Assembly: GCA_011037195.1 (NCBI GenBank)
Contig: JAAEAF010014539.1
Span: 1-64,000, forward strand
Reading direction: 5' to 3'
Length of the DNA: 64,000 bases
Source: Triatoma infestans
Lineage: Eukaryota; Arthropoda; Insecta; Hemiptera; Reduviidae
The number at the start of each line of letters is the position of its first letter. Position 1 is the stretch's first letter. The notes under the pieces are model-generated. The model did no database searches. It was not told the origin of the DNA and worked only from the letters and a program-made list of their open reading frames with translations. This document shows positions 1 through 12,800 of this stretch, one piece after another. A program made the translations under genes and the position numbers.

Positions 1-69
1 AACGTTGGCAAAAATAAGTTTTTTTTTATTTCAAAGACCTAATCTCGCTATCCTCAACTATTGTTTCTC

Positions 70-1785
70 ATTTTTAAAAGGCACTGTGTTCATCGTTCCT
101 TTTAAAAATGGAAACATCAATAAGTGGAGATATGCAGCTTAAATTATGTTTTTGGAGGAAATTTACCCATACTATCTTATTATTTTCTTTGAGTATGGGA
201 GCAGTATTTAATCACGGAAGATCATGCGACTACTGCGGAATAATTAATAATAAAGTACATGATCGTAAGATAGTATAAATAAATATGTTGCTAAAAAATT
301 AATTCCCATCTTATTAAAGTTTAAATTAAAAAGCATTTATATTAAACAAATTCTACCAATATAAGAATTGAAAAAACATTTTGGCCCAGGAGGCTTAACT
401 ACTAAATTTCACTTGGCGCTCAACCTGTTAAATTGTATAAGCAAGCTATTTGACAATCACGTACTATACAATTCACATTTGTTAATAAGTTTTAAGTCTA
501 AAACAGACTAAAAGATAAACAGTATAAATATAAATTACAAAACTTATATAAGCATGCTATTTGACATTCACCTAACATACTATTCACATTTCACATTCAC
601 AACTCACATACAACATTCACGCATGTACTAACTTAAAAGTTGTTTGATTTAGAAGTATTGTCTGTGTTTATTGCGTTTTTTGTTACTGTTATTGTGAGAA
701 GATACTGATCATTACCTACGCTGAGTAATGCCTGAGTGTATCAATGTTAATGTAGTGTAGTGGTTAGTGTTTGTTTACGTTTGTCGGCTAGTTGGAATCA
801 GTATTGTGATTTTTGTAGGATCGGATATGTTCGGAAAATCGTTCCCTTACTTTTCTACCGGTCTGACCAAGGTAAACGTAGCTACATTCCGGACAATTCA
901 ATTCATAAATCCCGCTATTGCCATATAAGTCTCATACGTGTGCGGATTTTGTTGCCTAATTTATTGTTAGTTCTGAAAGATGTCTTGACTCCCAGTTTCT
1001 TAAAAACGTTTGTGAGTTTGTGTGTGTGGTTTCCGATTTATATGAATGTGGCAAATTTGTCTCTTGTTTCTTTGTCATTCCTGTTATTACGGTGGCGTGT
1101 TTTTTAGGAGTTGTTAACGATATACGTACTGTACCCATTGTTATTAGCTGTGTTATAGATTGTTCGCGGGTTCACGGGTATGACGAAAGAGTCGTCCACG
1201 CATCAAAGGTTATCCCGAACTCCTCTTTCAATTTTGGTATGTATGTCTTTTCCATGTTTTGTATAAATATTTCTGACAGTGTTGCAGATGTAGGGTGCCC
1301 CATTCCCTGACAACTATTTCCCTGAGATAGAATTTGTTTTCAAATCTGAAGTAGTTCAGTTTAGTTGTCGTTTGATGAATCATGTAGAGTCTTCTTATTT
1401 CATCTTCTGTTTCATTATGTCCAGTGTATCTGTGACAGGAATGGAGGTGTAAAGGTTAGTGATATCGAGGGATGTCAAACGTGATGTGGGTGTAAGAGTG
1501 ATATTCTCTGTGAGTTGGATTAGATGTTATGTATTTTTTATAGTGAAAGTTTAAATTTGTCGCAACTCGTGCGTTATGGAGGTTGTTGAGGTTTATATGG
1601 TGTTTTTTGTATTTATGGTCCATTTGTTTGGTAATTTTGTCATTTATTTGGTTAGGGAGTTCAATTGAGTGTGTCTTTCAGTTGTCTGTTTAGTTTTTCC
1701 TGTTTTTGATATAGTGTGCGTATTTCATTCTTAACCCAGAGTTTCTGTGCTTGAGCAATTGTTTTTCGTGCTGCGTGTTAGTTTT
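70..1785 (-). mobile_element. Penelope-like element, 5'-truncated (left arm of inverted pair)
   Basis: Read on the minus strand, this is the C-terminal half of a Penelope-like retroelement. Near 1520-1405 a reverse-transcriptase block reads TSLDITNLYTSIPV, the motif A type expected of PLE RTs. It is preceded (1790-1520) by a Lys/Gln/Asn-rich stretch like the region before the RT core. Near 913-860 the GIY-YIG endonuclease signature is visible as GIYELNCPE followed by YVYLGQT and then RERFSEH. Frames are interrupted between these blocks and the RT catalytic YxDD region is not found, so this copy is dead. Non-coding terminal sequence runs on to about 70. The same sequence recurs inverted at 1925-3022. 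Confidence 0.75.
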
Positions 1786-1924
1786 TATGTGATTGTTCCA
1801 TATTTACTGCAAACTACACGACAGCACCCGCGTACAAACTTACTCAGCACTTAGCAAAAGTAATAAAAGCAAAGTTAAGCTCAATAACACTTACATTATA
1901 AAAAAAACATACACCATCTCACTC

Positions 1925-3022
1925 ATAGAGAATATCATTCTTACACTCACATCACGTTTGATATCACTACCCTTTACACCTCCACTCCTGTACCAGACAC
2001 ACTGGGCATAATGAAACAGAAGATAAAACAAGACTGACGAACAGACTTAAATCTTCACCCCTCACATCCACGATCCACGAACAGAAGTTACAAACAATCT
2101 ACAACAGCGCTAAGAACAATGGGTATAGTACGAATATCGTTGCTACTCGTACAATAGGAATGACAAAGAAACAACAGACAAATTTGCTCATTCTCATACA
2201 TCGGAAACCACACATACAAACTCACAAACTTTTTTAAGAAACTGGGCGTCAAGACATCTTTCAGAACTAACAATAAATTAGGTAACAAAACCCGCGTACA
2301 CTGAGACTTAAATGGCAGCAGCGGGATTTATGAATTGAATTGTCCGGAATACAGCTACGTTTACGTCGGCCAGACCGGTAAAAAAATCAGGGAATGATTT
2401 TCCGAACATATCCGATTCTACAAAAATCACAATATGATTCCAACTACGCCGACCAAAACATATACTAACCGGTACACTACATTAACATTGATACACTCAG
2501 GCATTAAAGGATGACGACTGGACATACTCGAACAACTCGATATATACAAACTAAGGCACAAAACTTAATAAGCGAACAAACAAAATTCGCTAGTGAACCA
2601 CTATTCATCACTATCTTCACACAGTAACAATTACAAAAAACGCAATAAACGCAGGCAATACTCCTAAATCAAACAACTTTTAAGTTTGTACACGCGTGAA
2701 TGTTATATGTGAATTGTGAAATGTGAAATATATACTACGTGCTTTACCTATATAATTTAATTGTCTGACAATATATTTATTTATACTATCTTACGATCAT
2801 TCACTTCATTTTTATTATTAATTATTCCACAGTAGTAAAAAACTGACGCATGATCTTCCGTGATTAAATACTGCTCCCATACTCAAAGAAAATAATAAGA
2901 TTATGGTAATTAATTAATAATGTAAATTTCCTTCAAAAACGTAATTTAAGTTGCATATCTCCATTTATTGATGTTTTAAGAGGAACGATGTAGTGTATAC
3001 AATGCCTTTTAAAAATGGAAGA
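1925..3022 (+). mobile_element. Penelope-like element, 5'-truncated (right arm of inverted pair)
   Basis: Plus-strand copy of the element at 70-1785. The RT motif A region at about 1929-2020 is degenerate. The GIY-YIG domain starts at 2322 (GIYELNCPE) and reads through VYVGQT at about 2365-2376. It is cut at 2395-2397 by TGA where the left arm has an arginine codon CGA, a C-to-T change. Downstream non-coding sequence to about 3022 mirrors the left arm, including the stretch ending near a GGAACGATG motif. The intervening 1786-1925 sequence is not shared. Confidence 0.72.
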
Positions 3023-3033
3023 CAATATTTGGT

Positions 3034-3237
3034 CAGCGTAGGTTCAGTGGTTAGCGCACTGGACGCCCAGGCGGAGGTCCTGGGTTCGAGTCCAGTTATG
3101 CCCTTAGATTTTCTCTTCCTAGGAGCCCCTATGATTACTGTTGTCTGCAACGAGAGAACACTGTCCGGAGGCCGGCAGTGCATCGAGAAGGCTCTGGGCG
3201 TCAGTGACCGTAGAGCGCCTTAAATTAAAAAAAAAAA
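3034..3237 (+). mobile_element. tRNA-derived SINE, family S
   Basis: A tRNA-like head (A-box-like TTCAGTGGTTAGCGCACTGG, B-box GGTTCGAGTCC) is followed by the family body with CTTCCTAGGAGCC, AGAGAACACTGTCCGGAGGC and CAGTGACC, then an A-rich end. The same body recurs at seven or more places in this window. It lies just after the PLE right arm. Confidence 0.8.
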
Positions 3238-3334
3238 AATTAATAAATTGGCCGGTCAGGTATGGACAATCTCTTCTTAACCTAGTTAAGTCTTAACATA
3301 ACACTTCCAAAATAGTGTATAAACTGATTTTCTC

Positions 3335-3480
3335 TGTGCAAGTCTGTTTATCACACTGTTTTATCAAAACATCCTGACGATGGGCAAAGGCCCGAAACGG
3401 GCCGATGATCACAAAAAAAAATATATATATATATAGCAGGCTATCACGGAAAATATCTCTGATGCTTTCCAGCTCTGAGG
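3335..3480 (+). mobile_element. PLE-type terminal module with hammerhead-like core
   Basis: This segment is homologous to the right arm of the hairpin at 57325-57603. Shared landmarks in order are a TCTGT-TTATCACACTG stretch, CTGACGATGGGC, CGAAAC, GATGATCAC and AGCAGGCTATCACGGAAAAT. An AT dinucleotide run interrupts it at 3419-3435. The trailing CTGATGCTTTCCAGCTC motif recurs, inverted, near 56960. Confidence 0.55.
3370..3407 (+). ncRNA. candidate hammerhead ribozyme core
   Basis: CTGACGA (3374-3380) matches the hammerhead CUGANGA box. It is followed by a stem II GGGC-AAAG-GCCC (3382-3393) and then GAAA (3394-3397). The four bases before CTGA (CATC, 3370-3373) pair with GATG (3404-3407), just where stem I should form. 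Stem III is very short and imperfect here, so activity of this copy is doubtful. Confidence 0.45.
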
Positions 3481-3701
3481 ATCCAACCTAAACAACTACA
3501 TAATTGTAGAGTTTGTAAGCTTGTATTAATATATTGCTTTTATAGAACGGTAATTTGGAGATGAATGGATCATTAATTGATACTACAAATTTCGGTACAG
3601 TTTTACAATCATCAGGGTGCATTAGGTCGGTAAATTTTAAATGTAATTGGTAATTTTTTATGAAATCAGCTTTGAAAAATTAATTTTGCTTTGATTTTAA
3701 G

Positions 3702-3840
3702 GTGTGAAGTGTGTTCTTTAGGATTTCCAAGTTTAGCAGAGTTAAATATACATAAGACAATACATTTAGGTGAAAATCAGCCAGATAATCACTTGTGCAT
3801 TCCATGTCAGAAACTATTTCAATCTGTTGAAGATTATGAG
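3702..3840 (+). CDS. zinc-finger gene exon a (finger 1, half of finger 2)
   Basis: 139 nt between a TTTTAAG acceptor and a GAG|GTAAGG donor. It encodes one whole finger (C-x2-C-x12-H-x4-H, beginning CEVC) and the CIPC half of the next, ending SVEDYE. The acceptor AAG is weaker than the usual CAG or TAG. Confidence 0.75.
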
Positions 3841-6800
3841 GTAAGGAAAAATTTGATTTAAAGCCGTTACTTTGAAATATTTTTGGTTTATTCGTTTGGT
3901 GTGTAGAAATGTTCATGAGTTAACAACTTTCCAGATTGTATTTGATTAAGCCAGAACTTCCATTTCTTCAGATGTGAAAATGATAATGGCTAAGTATAGA
4001 GTAAATTGGATGTATTAGTAGTAGTAGTAAGTGAATGTTAGTAACCCTCACGGTGTTTCTTAACTTTCTAAAACTAGTTACATTAGGTTTTCAGTTTCCT
4101 TATTGATTCTATACTTAAAGACATGTTCATTTTGCGGAGGGTGAAGTTGTTCGCGTCCGAGATTGTTCTTACATGTACCCTGCATGCATAAACCAGTCGC
4201 CAGCGCTCCTAAAATTTTATACTGGGCCGCGCGACGCAGAATGGCGAATAGAACATGGGGTAGGGAAAAAAAAACAGTTTACCTTTTAGAATTTCCCAAA
4301 GTCAGTTTGTTTTAGAATTCTAGATAATACGAGGCATGTCCAGTAAGTAAGTGTACTGAGGCTCTCACGGCCGGAGGGATTTTGTTTTCGACACGTTGGC
4401 TACACTGTCGTGTAGCCTAATTCCTCCCCTCCGCAACGAGACCGGTTCGAGCTCAGTACGTTGAGAACTGCCTACGCGACAATACGTTTCGTGAAAAATG
4501 TCAATCAAATCTCCCGCCAAGTGTGATTTATTCAAGGTCGGGCAAGAGTTCTTGAGACGCTAAAAAACTCCATGGAGATGAATTTCTCCGCTCCATCATT
4601 ACTGGAGATGAAACTTGGGTTGCACACTACACACCTGAAACCAAAAGGCAGTCTCAACAGTGGCGTCACACCTCTTCACCCTCCGCCAAAAAGTTCAAAA
4701 CCACAATTTCAGCCAAGAAAATCATGGCATCCGTGTTTTGGACTGTCAAGGCATAATTTTAATTGAATATATGCCTCAAGGGGAGACCATCAACTCTGCA
4801 AGTACTGTGAGACCCTAAAAAAATTGCGGAGGGCGATTCAGAACAAAAGGAGAGGCATGCTGACAAAGGGAGCCTGCCTGCTGCACGACAATGCCAGACC
4901 ACACACGGCCAACGCCACGAAGGAACTGCTTGCCTCGTTTAAATGGGATGTCCTGAACCATCCCGCGCATTCCCCTGACCTAGCACTTTCAGATTACTAT
5001 CTCTTGACCTCCCTGAAGCTGCATATGGGTGGAAAAAGGTTTTCAACCGACGAGAAGGTGAAGGGGAGGTGGAGAAGTGGACGAAGGGGTTGGCGGGAAA
5101 CTACTTCGAGGAAGGCATCAAAAAATTAATACCCCGGTTCACCACCTGCATTGAGAGAGGAATGGTGACTATGTCGAAAAATAGCTTACATATGTACTAA
5201 TGTAACCAGGTAATTTTTTTGTTCAAATAAAAATTTTTGTAACCTACAAAAATTCAGTACACTTACTTACTGGACATGCCTCGTATTACAAAAAACAAAA
5301 AGGAGGAGTTACCACACTTACACCAAAGGTGTCCGAAACGTCGAATAAACTTAAAGATAAAAAGTTCTTTCTTTGGCCCCAGCCATGCAGAATAGCTACT
5401 GGGCCGCGCGACGCAGAATGGCGAATAGAACATGGGGTAGGAAAAAAAAACAGTTTACCTTTAGAATTTCCCAAAGTCAGTTTGTTTTAGAATTCTAGAT
5501 AATATTATCGATATTACAAAAAACAAAAAGGAGGAGTTACCCCACTTACACCAAAGGTGTCCGAAACGTCGAATAAACTTAAAGATAAAAAGTTCTTTCT
5601 TTGGCCCCAGCCAACTAATTTTTTGCTTGTTTGAATACAAGACTTTTGCAAGAAACTTTCTTTTATAATTAGAATTGCTGTCATTGTTCTCTGTTGTGTT
5701 TTTGTATATTGACAGCTTCCAGTATAGGTCGAGCATTTATGTAAGGCTGTACAATAAATAAAGAAGTAGAATTGGTCTTTTATTATATTTCGGTCTTTTA
5801 TTATTAGACGAATTTGTGTTAAATGGGCTAACTCGAAATAGCTGGTGTCACAGGTGAGATCTAAATACTACTATGAGACATTTTTCAAGTGAAAAAAAAA
5901 AATAGTTCTCTGGAGGATGTTTAATTTATTTAACATAAGGTGATAAAAATGATATTGAAAGTAAAATTAATATACAAATAGATGAACGAAATTTAAGTAT
6001 TACAAAAAACTATAAACAAGTTGCAGACACAAAGGGAACAAATTAACAATAAACTTCATATGCATACATTTTTTCTCATTTATTAGCAAACATAATGGAA
6101 TGATGGTTCCAGAGATAGCTCTCATCCCCTCTTGCAAATCACAATTTATAAAAAATATCAACTTTTTGTATTATCTGGGATTTTATCCGTTTTTTTTTAT
6201 TTTTATTTTTAAGGGGATATACACTGCGACTTGAAAGATCTATTGTATCCCCCGGAGCCTTCTCAGTGCACTGCCGGCATCCGAGCAGTGTTTTCTAGCT
6301 TCATAAAAAACTGCCCATCACCGGCAGTAGAGGTTCCTAGGAGAAAAAATCTAAGGTCAGCATGCTGGATTCGAACCCGGAACCTCCGAGTTGCTTGATG
6401 AGCCGCGTTACCACTGAGCTCTTCCCCCTCCCGCTTTTAACCGTCTTAGCATGATATTTCTGATTTTCCTGTTCGGTTTCGGATTTTCATCCGTAGTTAG
6501 AGTAAGGCTATCAAGTTCATGTAGAGAGTTAACTTCAACTAATTGTTTCTGTTAAGCGCTGTACTTACTTATTCTCTTCCTCTTCTACCTTACAGTGTAA
6601 ACGATTTGGAAAAGAGTCGCCATCCGTCTCTATCTCTGGCCATTGATTTAGCCAGTTTCCCCGAGGCATTCTGTAATATTATCTAGCCAGGTGATTCTTC
6701 TTCTTCCTCTTGATCTCTTACTAGTGCACCTGGCTTCATGGCTTATTTAGGATGCCTTGCTGTTCTATCCTTATAATATGCCCAAACCATCTTAGTTGGG

Positions 6801-9800
6801 TGCGTCTAATTCGCTCCAGAAACGCTTCACAACCCAGATTACTTCTAATAGTACTCCTTACTCACCCCCTTCTTGGCTTACCCTCCACTCTACAGAGGTA
6901 TCGCATTTCCTCCGCTTTTATACGGCTTTTGCAGCAAGGGCCTAGGATTCACATCCGTATTTGAGGGTTGGGAGGTTATTGCATTAAAAATCCTTAGCTA
7001 CGTTTGCTTAGAGACCTTTCTTTTGCTAATGAATTTTTGATTGATGACTTGGAACAACCTTCCAGATGCCGCAGACCTTGCATTTAACTCGTCTTTAACC
7101 TTGCCATCTGAGCTAATCCAAATACCTAAATACTTATAGATGCCCACTTATTCGAGTGGTTTAGTCTTTATCCTTATCACATGTCTCTTTTCCTAGGGTT
7201 TTACTTTTTTCTAGGCTTATTTGCATATTTCTCTTTTCTAGCTCCTCCACCCAAACTTTGACGTTATGTTGGAGCTTCTCCTTAGAGTCTGCTATTAAAA
7301 CTAGGTCGTCTGCATATATCAGGGAAGTGAATGTTACTGGTTCTAACTGTCGATATCCTAACTGGAAATTCTTAGTTTTGGTTTGGCAGGCTTTTAGCAT
7401 GTCGTCCATAAATATAATAAAAATTAATGGACTTAGACTGTCCCTGAGTCACACCTGCCGAACTTCGGACGAAAGGTTAGATTGCGGCAATTTTTATATA
7501 AACTTTCAATTATTTTTATCAAGGCCTTATTAAAAATGCCATTCTTCCCACATTTGCAAACATGGAACTTGGTCGAATGCCTTACAAAGGTTGATGAAAC
7601 GTAGATGCATCTCCTTGTCATATTCGATAGTTTTTTCCATAATCTGCCTTGAAGTGAATATAAGTTCCTGGGTACTTCTATTTGGGCGGAAACCGCACTA
7701 GTCCTCTCCCAATATATTTTCAACTTTCTTTCTCACTCTAGCTTCGGATTCGACTAGATTCCCCTATGGTTGGTGCATTCTCTATTGTTCCCCTTTTTGA
7801 AGATTAGGATTATTGCTGAGAGTTCCCATCTTTAGGAATCTTCCGCTCTTTTCAACCTGTTTCCATTATACTGTATCATCCGGTGCAATATCATCACGAC
7901 CGATTTCCCCAGTTTCATCCTTGCAAGCGCAGTAGACAGTTCCTCCCTATCAATGTACTCATCATCCTCGTCCTCTCCGTATTCTATGGTTCTTCCGTGG
8001 GTTTCGTTTTCCTGTGCTATATTATCTATCTCCCTTAACAGCTCCCCAAAGTATTCCTTCCATCTTACCATTATTTTCCATTGATCAGTTATAAGTAAGG
8101 TTTTCCATTAATATATTTCAGGGGGAATTCCTTTTCTCTCCTCATATTCCTTAGTACTTTATAAAATAATTTCGACCCCATATTAGGGAGCTAAGAACCA
8201 AATCAAAAGAGTTAATCGGCCAACTCAATCAGATTGCAAGTAAGGAATGGGGTCTGAAAAAAGAACAATAAAGTTAATGTATAGGAGTATCCTTCTTGCT
8301 CAAATTGTGTGTGGTGCGTCGGTTTGGTATTCTAGGGTCACCAACTCTGTGATCTTTAGGTATCTAGAAGGATTAACAATAGTTGGGTAGAGTAGGCGGA
8401 GTGAACGTGAGTTGATGAATGTATTTTTTTATTGTTGTGCATGCAGTATGAATGCGGTAAGGTTAGGGTTTAGGATTAGTATACTCGTATAATAGTATTA
8501 GTATATTAGGTTAGTTTAATTGAGGCTCCTCTGGAATATCGAGTACAGGGGAACTGGTTCGTTTTGTAAATAATTTAGGAAATATAAATATTGTATATTT
8601 GATCTTTTACTAGTAGTTTATATTAGGAATTACTGCCGGATATAAATTATTTGCCCACGCGTCTATGGATTTGGCAGATATTATATGTTGATTGCACTGT
8701 TTACGGGCAGGGATGAGCGCGAGCTCCGGTACTGCCCTTTAGTGGGATTTCAAAAAAAAAAATGCTGTTTCTTTGAATTTGAAGATTTTTAATTTACCAT
8801 TTACCTTTTTTCTTTTAGCTTTCTTTGCTTTGGTCCATGACTTCTTTGCTAAATTCATAACCACCAAGTGGTGGTCGCTGCCCATTTCTGGACCGCGTTT
8901 ATCTCAATGATATTGTGAAATCCAGTGCAGGCAATCGATACTGATTGTGTGAAAAAAGAACCTGTGTATTGCATCCGCGAAGATGAATTAACAATGTTGC
9001 TCATGGCGATGAAGATAAGAATGAAACCGCTAGAGAATATAGAATTATTTGGCTACCGAGTGTAGATACCAAATACCGACTACGATACTTTTTTTTTATT
9101 TAAGGCGCGTCAACATCTATGACCATTGGGCCCGGAGCTTTCTAAGTGCCCTGCCGGCCTTCGGACAGTGTCTGTCGTTACCAAACAGTGAGCTGTAGAG
9201 GCTCCTAGGAAGAGAAATTCTAAGGGCAGTACTACTGGACTCGAACCCGGGACCTCAATGTTGCTAGTCTAACCACTGAGCTAATCCCTTATCTTGAGTA
9301 GTAGGTACTATTCTCCGTTGCTTCTTTTCCTAACTTTTTTGTATCTCGACCAACTTCTTCCTCTTTATAAGACATTCTTTCTTAGCTTTTGTTTTGTACT
9401 GGTTCTAATCTTACTTTTCTTCGTCACTATCGGTAGATGGAAAAGAGTTAGTGTTACTGGTTTCCCTTTGTGTCCAGCCTATTCCTTAATGTTTAACATC
9501 AGATATTGATTATCCTGTAAGAATTGTATAAAACTTTCAGCGCCATGTAAAAATGCATTGTGCCGAGGAAAAATACATCCATTGTTGTGCCATTTGTAAT
9601 TTACTTTTTCCGACAGAAGATGAACTGAATGAACATTATACGTCACATCTCAAAGAAGAAAGGTAATAAACATTGTTAGTCGTTTCTGCACATTTTGGTA
9701 TGCAGAGTTTCTTGGTATTACAAACTGTACTAACACTTTGTTACAGCAATGAAGAAAAAGTAAAAGATGATCAGATGGAAACAAAAAATTTATCTTTCTT

Positions 9801-12800
9801 CAGTGATTCTTCTAAAGTAATAGTAAAGGGAAAGAAAAAGCGAATTTTATTAAATAAAAATGAACAAAATCTTTCCTCACTTCTACGATCAATACTGCAG
9901 GTGGATAAGGTAACTGATTCTTGTAATTTTAGTTAAATTATAGGTAAACTTACGTTAGATAAACTGATTCTTGTTAATTTAGTTTTTTTAAGTTCATTTT
10001 CGATCATCTTCAGGCAACTTTTCTCCTATTTAATTAACGAAACACGAGTAATGGGATTTATACAGAAATTAAATTTTAAAATATGTCGTGTTGGATATTT
10101 GTTGTCTGGTACAGAAGAAGTTGAAGCTCCCAAATAATGCGACATATATTTTATTTTATATTTGTACTTGATATATTTTTTTAAGCAATAGTTTTGCTGA
10201 ACACCTCACTATTAATGGTTTAAAAATTGACCATTTTTATACACTGGCCAATTCTTTTGAATTGATCCTACCATTTTATTGTCGGCACCATCGTTTAGTA
10301 TAGTCTTAATTTTGGCCTTAATACTTAAATAAGTTAAAAATGTTTACGAACACCGGCTGCAAACAAGTTTATATCAGTGGTTCGTGTACCACAAGAAAGG
10401 GAAATTAAGTACAAACAGCTTGCACTTCTTTGTTACATTTGTTTTGTGATTTGTGGGGTTTACTGCATAGAATGTTGGAGGTATTGTATAACATTACAAA
10501 GATTCAACACACTGTTCACTCATAAAGAAAGCTTTTTACATTTATAAAGCTAAAGCTCTATTAGGTGTTTAATCGCCAACCTACACGAGCGATCTTTGGA
10601 CCAGGTCTTTACACAAGTGACTGTTGGCCAATCCTTTTCGGGGCTGGTTAGCGAAGACTGCTGTTGGAACCGCCATGAGCTGTAAGGTCTAAGCTACATT
10701 GAGGTTCCGACTCTTGAGAAGGAGAACCTGAGCCTACTCGTTCGGCCCTAAGCCTTATTAGAACTGTAGGAAATGAATAACCTGCTCTTATTGGAGGAGA
10801 TGCTACATTACAATGACTTGATTAAAGGATCAACTCTAACTGTTGGAACTAGGATCTAATCTAATGTATAACATTATATTTTATTCCTGGAACATGCCAT
10901 TTACATCAGTGTTAGCAACTAGTTTGTATCTGATAGGTGGATACATATATTTACTGAATTGAGTGAACAACGTGATTTTGATGCTGTAGTCGCTTTTACC
11001 TATAACCTGAAAAGAAAAACAGATATGTAGAATCATAAAAGCTTTTGGTAGTTTATAAAACAGACTCATGGAATATAAGTTTTAAGTTATGACTTGTATT
11101 GAAAGATCGAAATTTGTTATTTAATGTTTGGCACAACGTTCGTAAGAGTGACTTTAAAAAACATCTGGTGTGAAACACTCGCATCACTTTCTCTTACTGC
11201 AATTTAACGTTTTTATGATTGACTAGCCCTTTCAAATATATAATTCTTACTACAGATAACATTGATTAGTCGAACTGTGCGGACGTTTTTTTTGTTGCTC
11301 TCAATATTTTGTATTAACTCTGTAGTTTTGTGTTGAATTTTTTTTTTTTTTTTTTCAGAAATTGACACAGATTGTGCTAGTGATTCTTGTTTATTTTTTC
11401 TTATTTGTGTGTTGGGCTAATTGATTTTCGTGAAATTGGGCAAAAAGAGAAATACTGATAAAAATTGTATTATATTTCTTATTTGGTGAGTTTGTTTATC
11501 TGTTAGTTTGTTTTTTCTTTCGCACTTTTGATCTGTGTAATGGGGGTCTACAGACTCGCCCAACTGGGGGGAGTAGTGATCTTGATATCAGCAGTCTTAT
11601 TATCTTTAAGTTGGATTCGCTGTCCAATGACGTTGCTGCTGATAGAAAAGAGCAGTCTTCTATGTCAACTGAACTGAAAGGTGAAAAGCGAAATTAATAA
11701 GCTAATTGTAAAATTAGAAAAGAAGCTTAAAATATATAAAAGAAATTATCCACACTAAATACTAAAAATAATAAGCTTAAAGAACAAATTATGGCTTTAA
11801 ACGAAGAAATTTCTTTTTGCTCCTGGTCCTTATTTCAGAATTTTGTTGAGATTGACAATGTTCCTGTGAAATAAAAATCTCTTTAGTATTGTTAAAGGAA
11901 TTTCAGATGTGATCGGCTTGGATCTGAATGTTATTATGATAGATTGTATTTATCTTCGAAAATTTGTCTGAAAAGATGCCCCATCAGTTGTAATTAACTT
12001 TCATTTTTTCAGTATTCCGCGATAGATTTTCTTTACATTTGATATATTAATTGCAAATATTCTGTTCTATCTCTCTCTTTGAAACATTTATGGGGAAACC
12101 TACGAATATTATTTTCTTGTAGCAAGTTTTTAATTTCTCTTCTACGTCCACGATTCAGGCAGAATAATTTACATCTGAAGTAGCTTACATCAGGCTTCTT
12201 ACCAATCTGCACTTCGTAAGGAATCATCCCATCTAGACCTTTAGTTGGTCTTTTGCGGATACAATTGGCCGTGTTTATCATTTATCCCGGAAATATGACG
12301 GTAAACCAGAGTGCATCAAGAGGCTAACAAGCTTCGACTTCTTTCTTTCGGCAAACCAATTCTCCTGGAGTTTCTTGGACCAGTAAGTGTTCCCGACGTT
12401 TGTCGAAATTTTTCGTAGAAATTTTTGATTTCTCTGTCGTATATTCAGCGCCGTTGTCTGTCTACAACCTTTCATTTTCTTCTCTATTTGCATCCGATAA
12501 TCTTCAGATATTCTTTGTTCGGAGAAAACGTACGTCATTCCATTTGGTTCGATCGTCGATAAGAGTGACAAGTATCTTACTGCCATTTGATTCAACCCGC
12601 ATAGGACTGCAGACGACTGAATTTTCAAACTTCTTTGGGAATGAATTTTTAGTTATTTTCCATTTATAATAGATTTCACAGTCAGATCGTTCTTGAGGTT
12701 TAATCCTTTCATTGTGTCTCGCGCACGCAAAAAGATCTTTCAAATTTTAGTGTCTAAGCGGAGGTGCCACAATTCCAGATGTTGAACGTGAAATAATAAA

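Noticed and set aside
3370..3407. Calling this a proven active ribozyme
   Set aside because: Stem III is imperfect in this copy and activity cannot be judged from sequence alone, so it is listed only as a candidate.
5334..5343. Full hammerhead at the CGAAACGTCG sites (5334 and 5572)
   Set aside because: The hairpin and GAAACGTC half are present, but no CTGAnGA box lies upstream in either copy.
10560..10870. Mitochondrial or ribosomal RNA insertion
   Set aside because: No conserved rRNA segment can be recognised in it.
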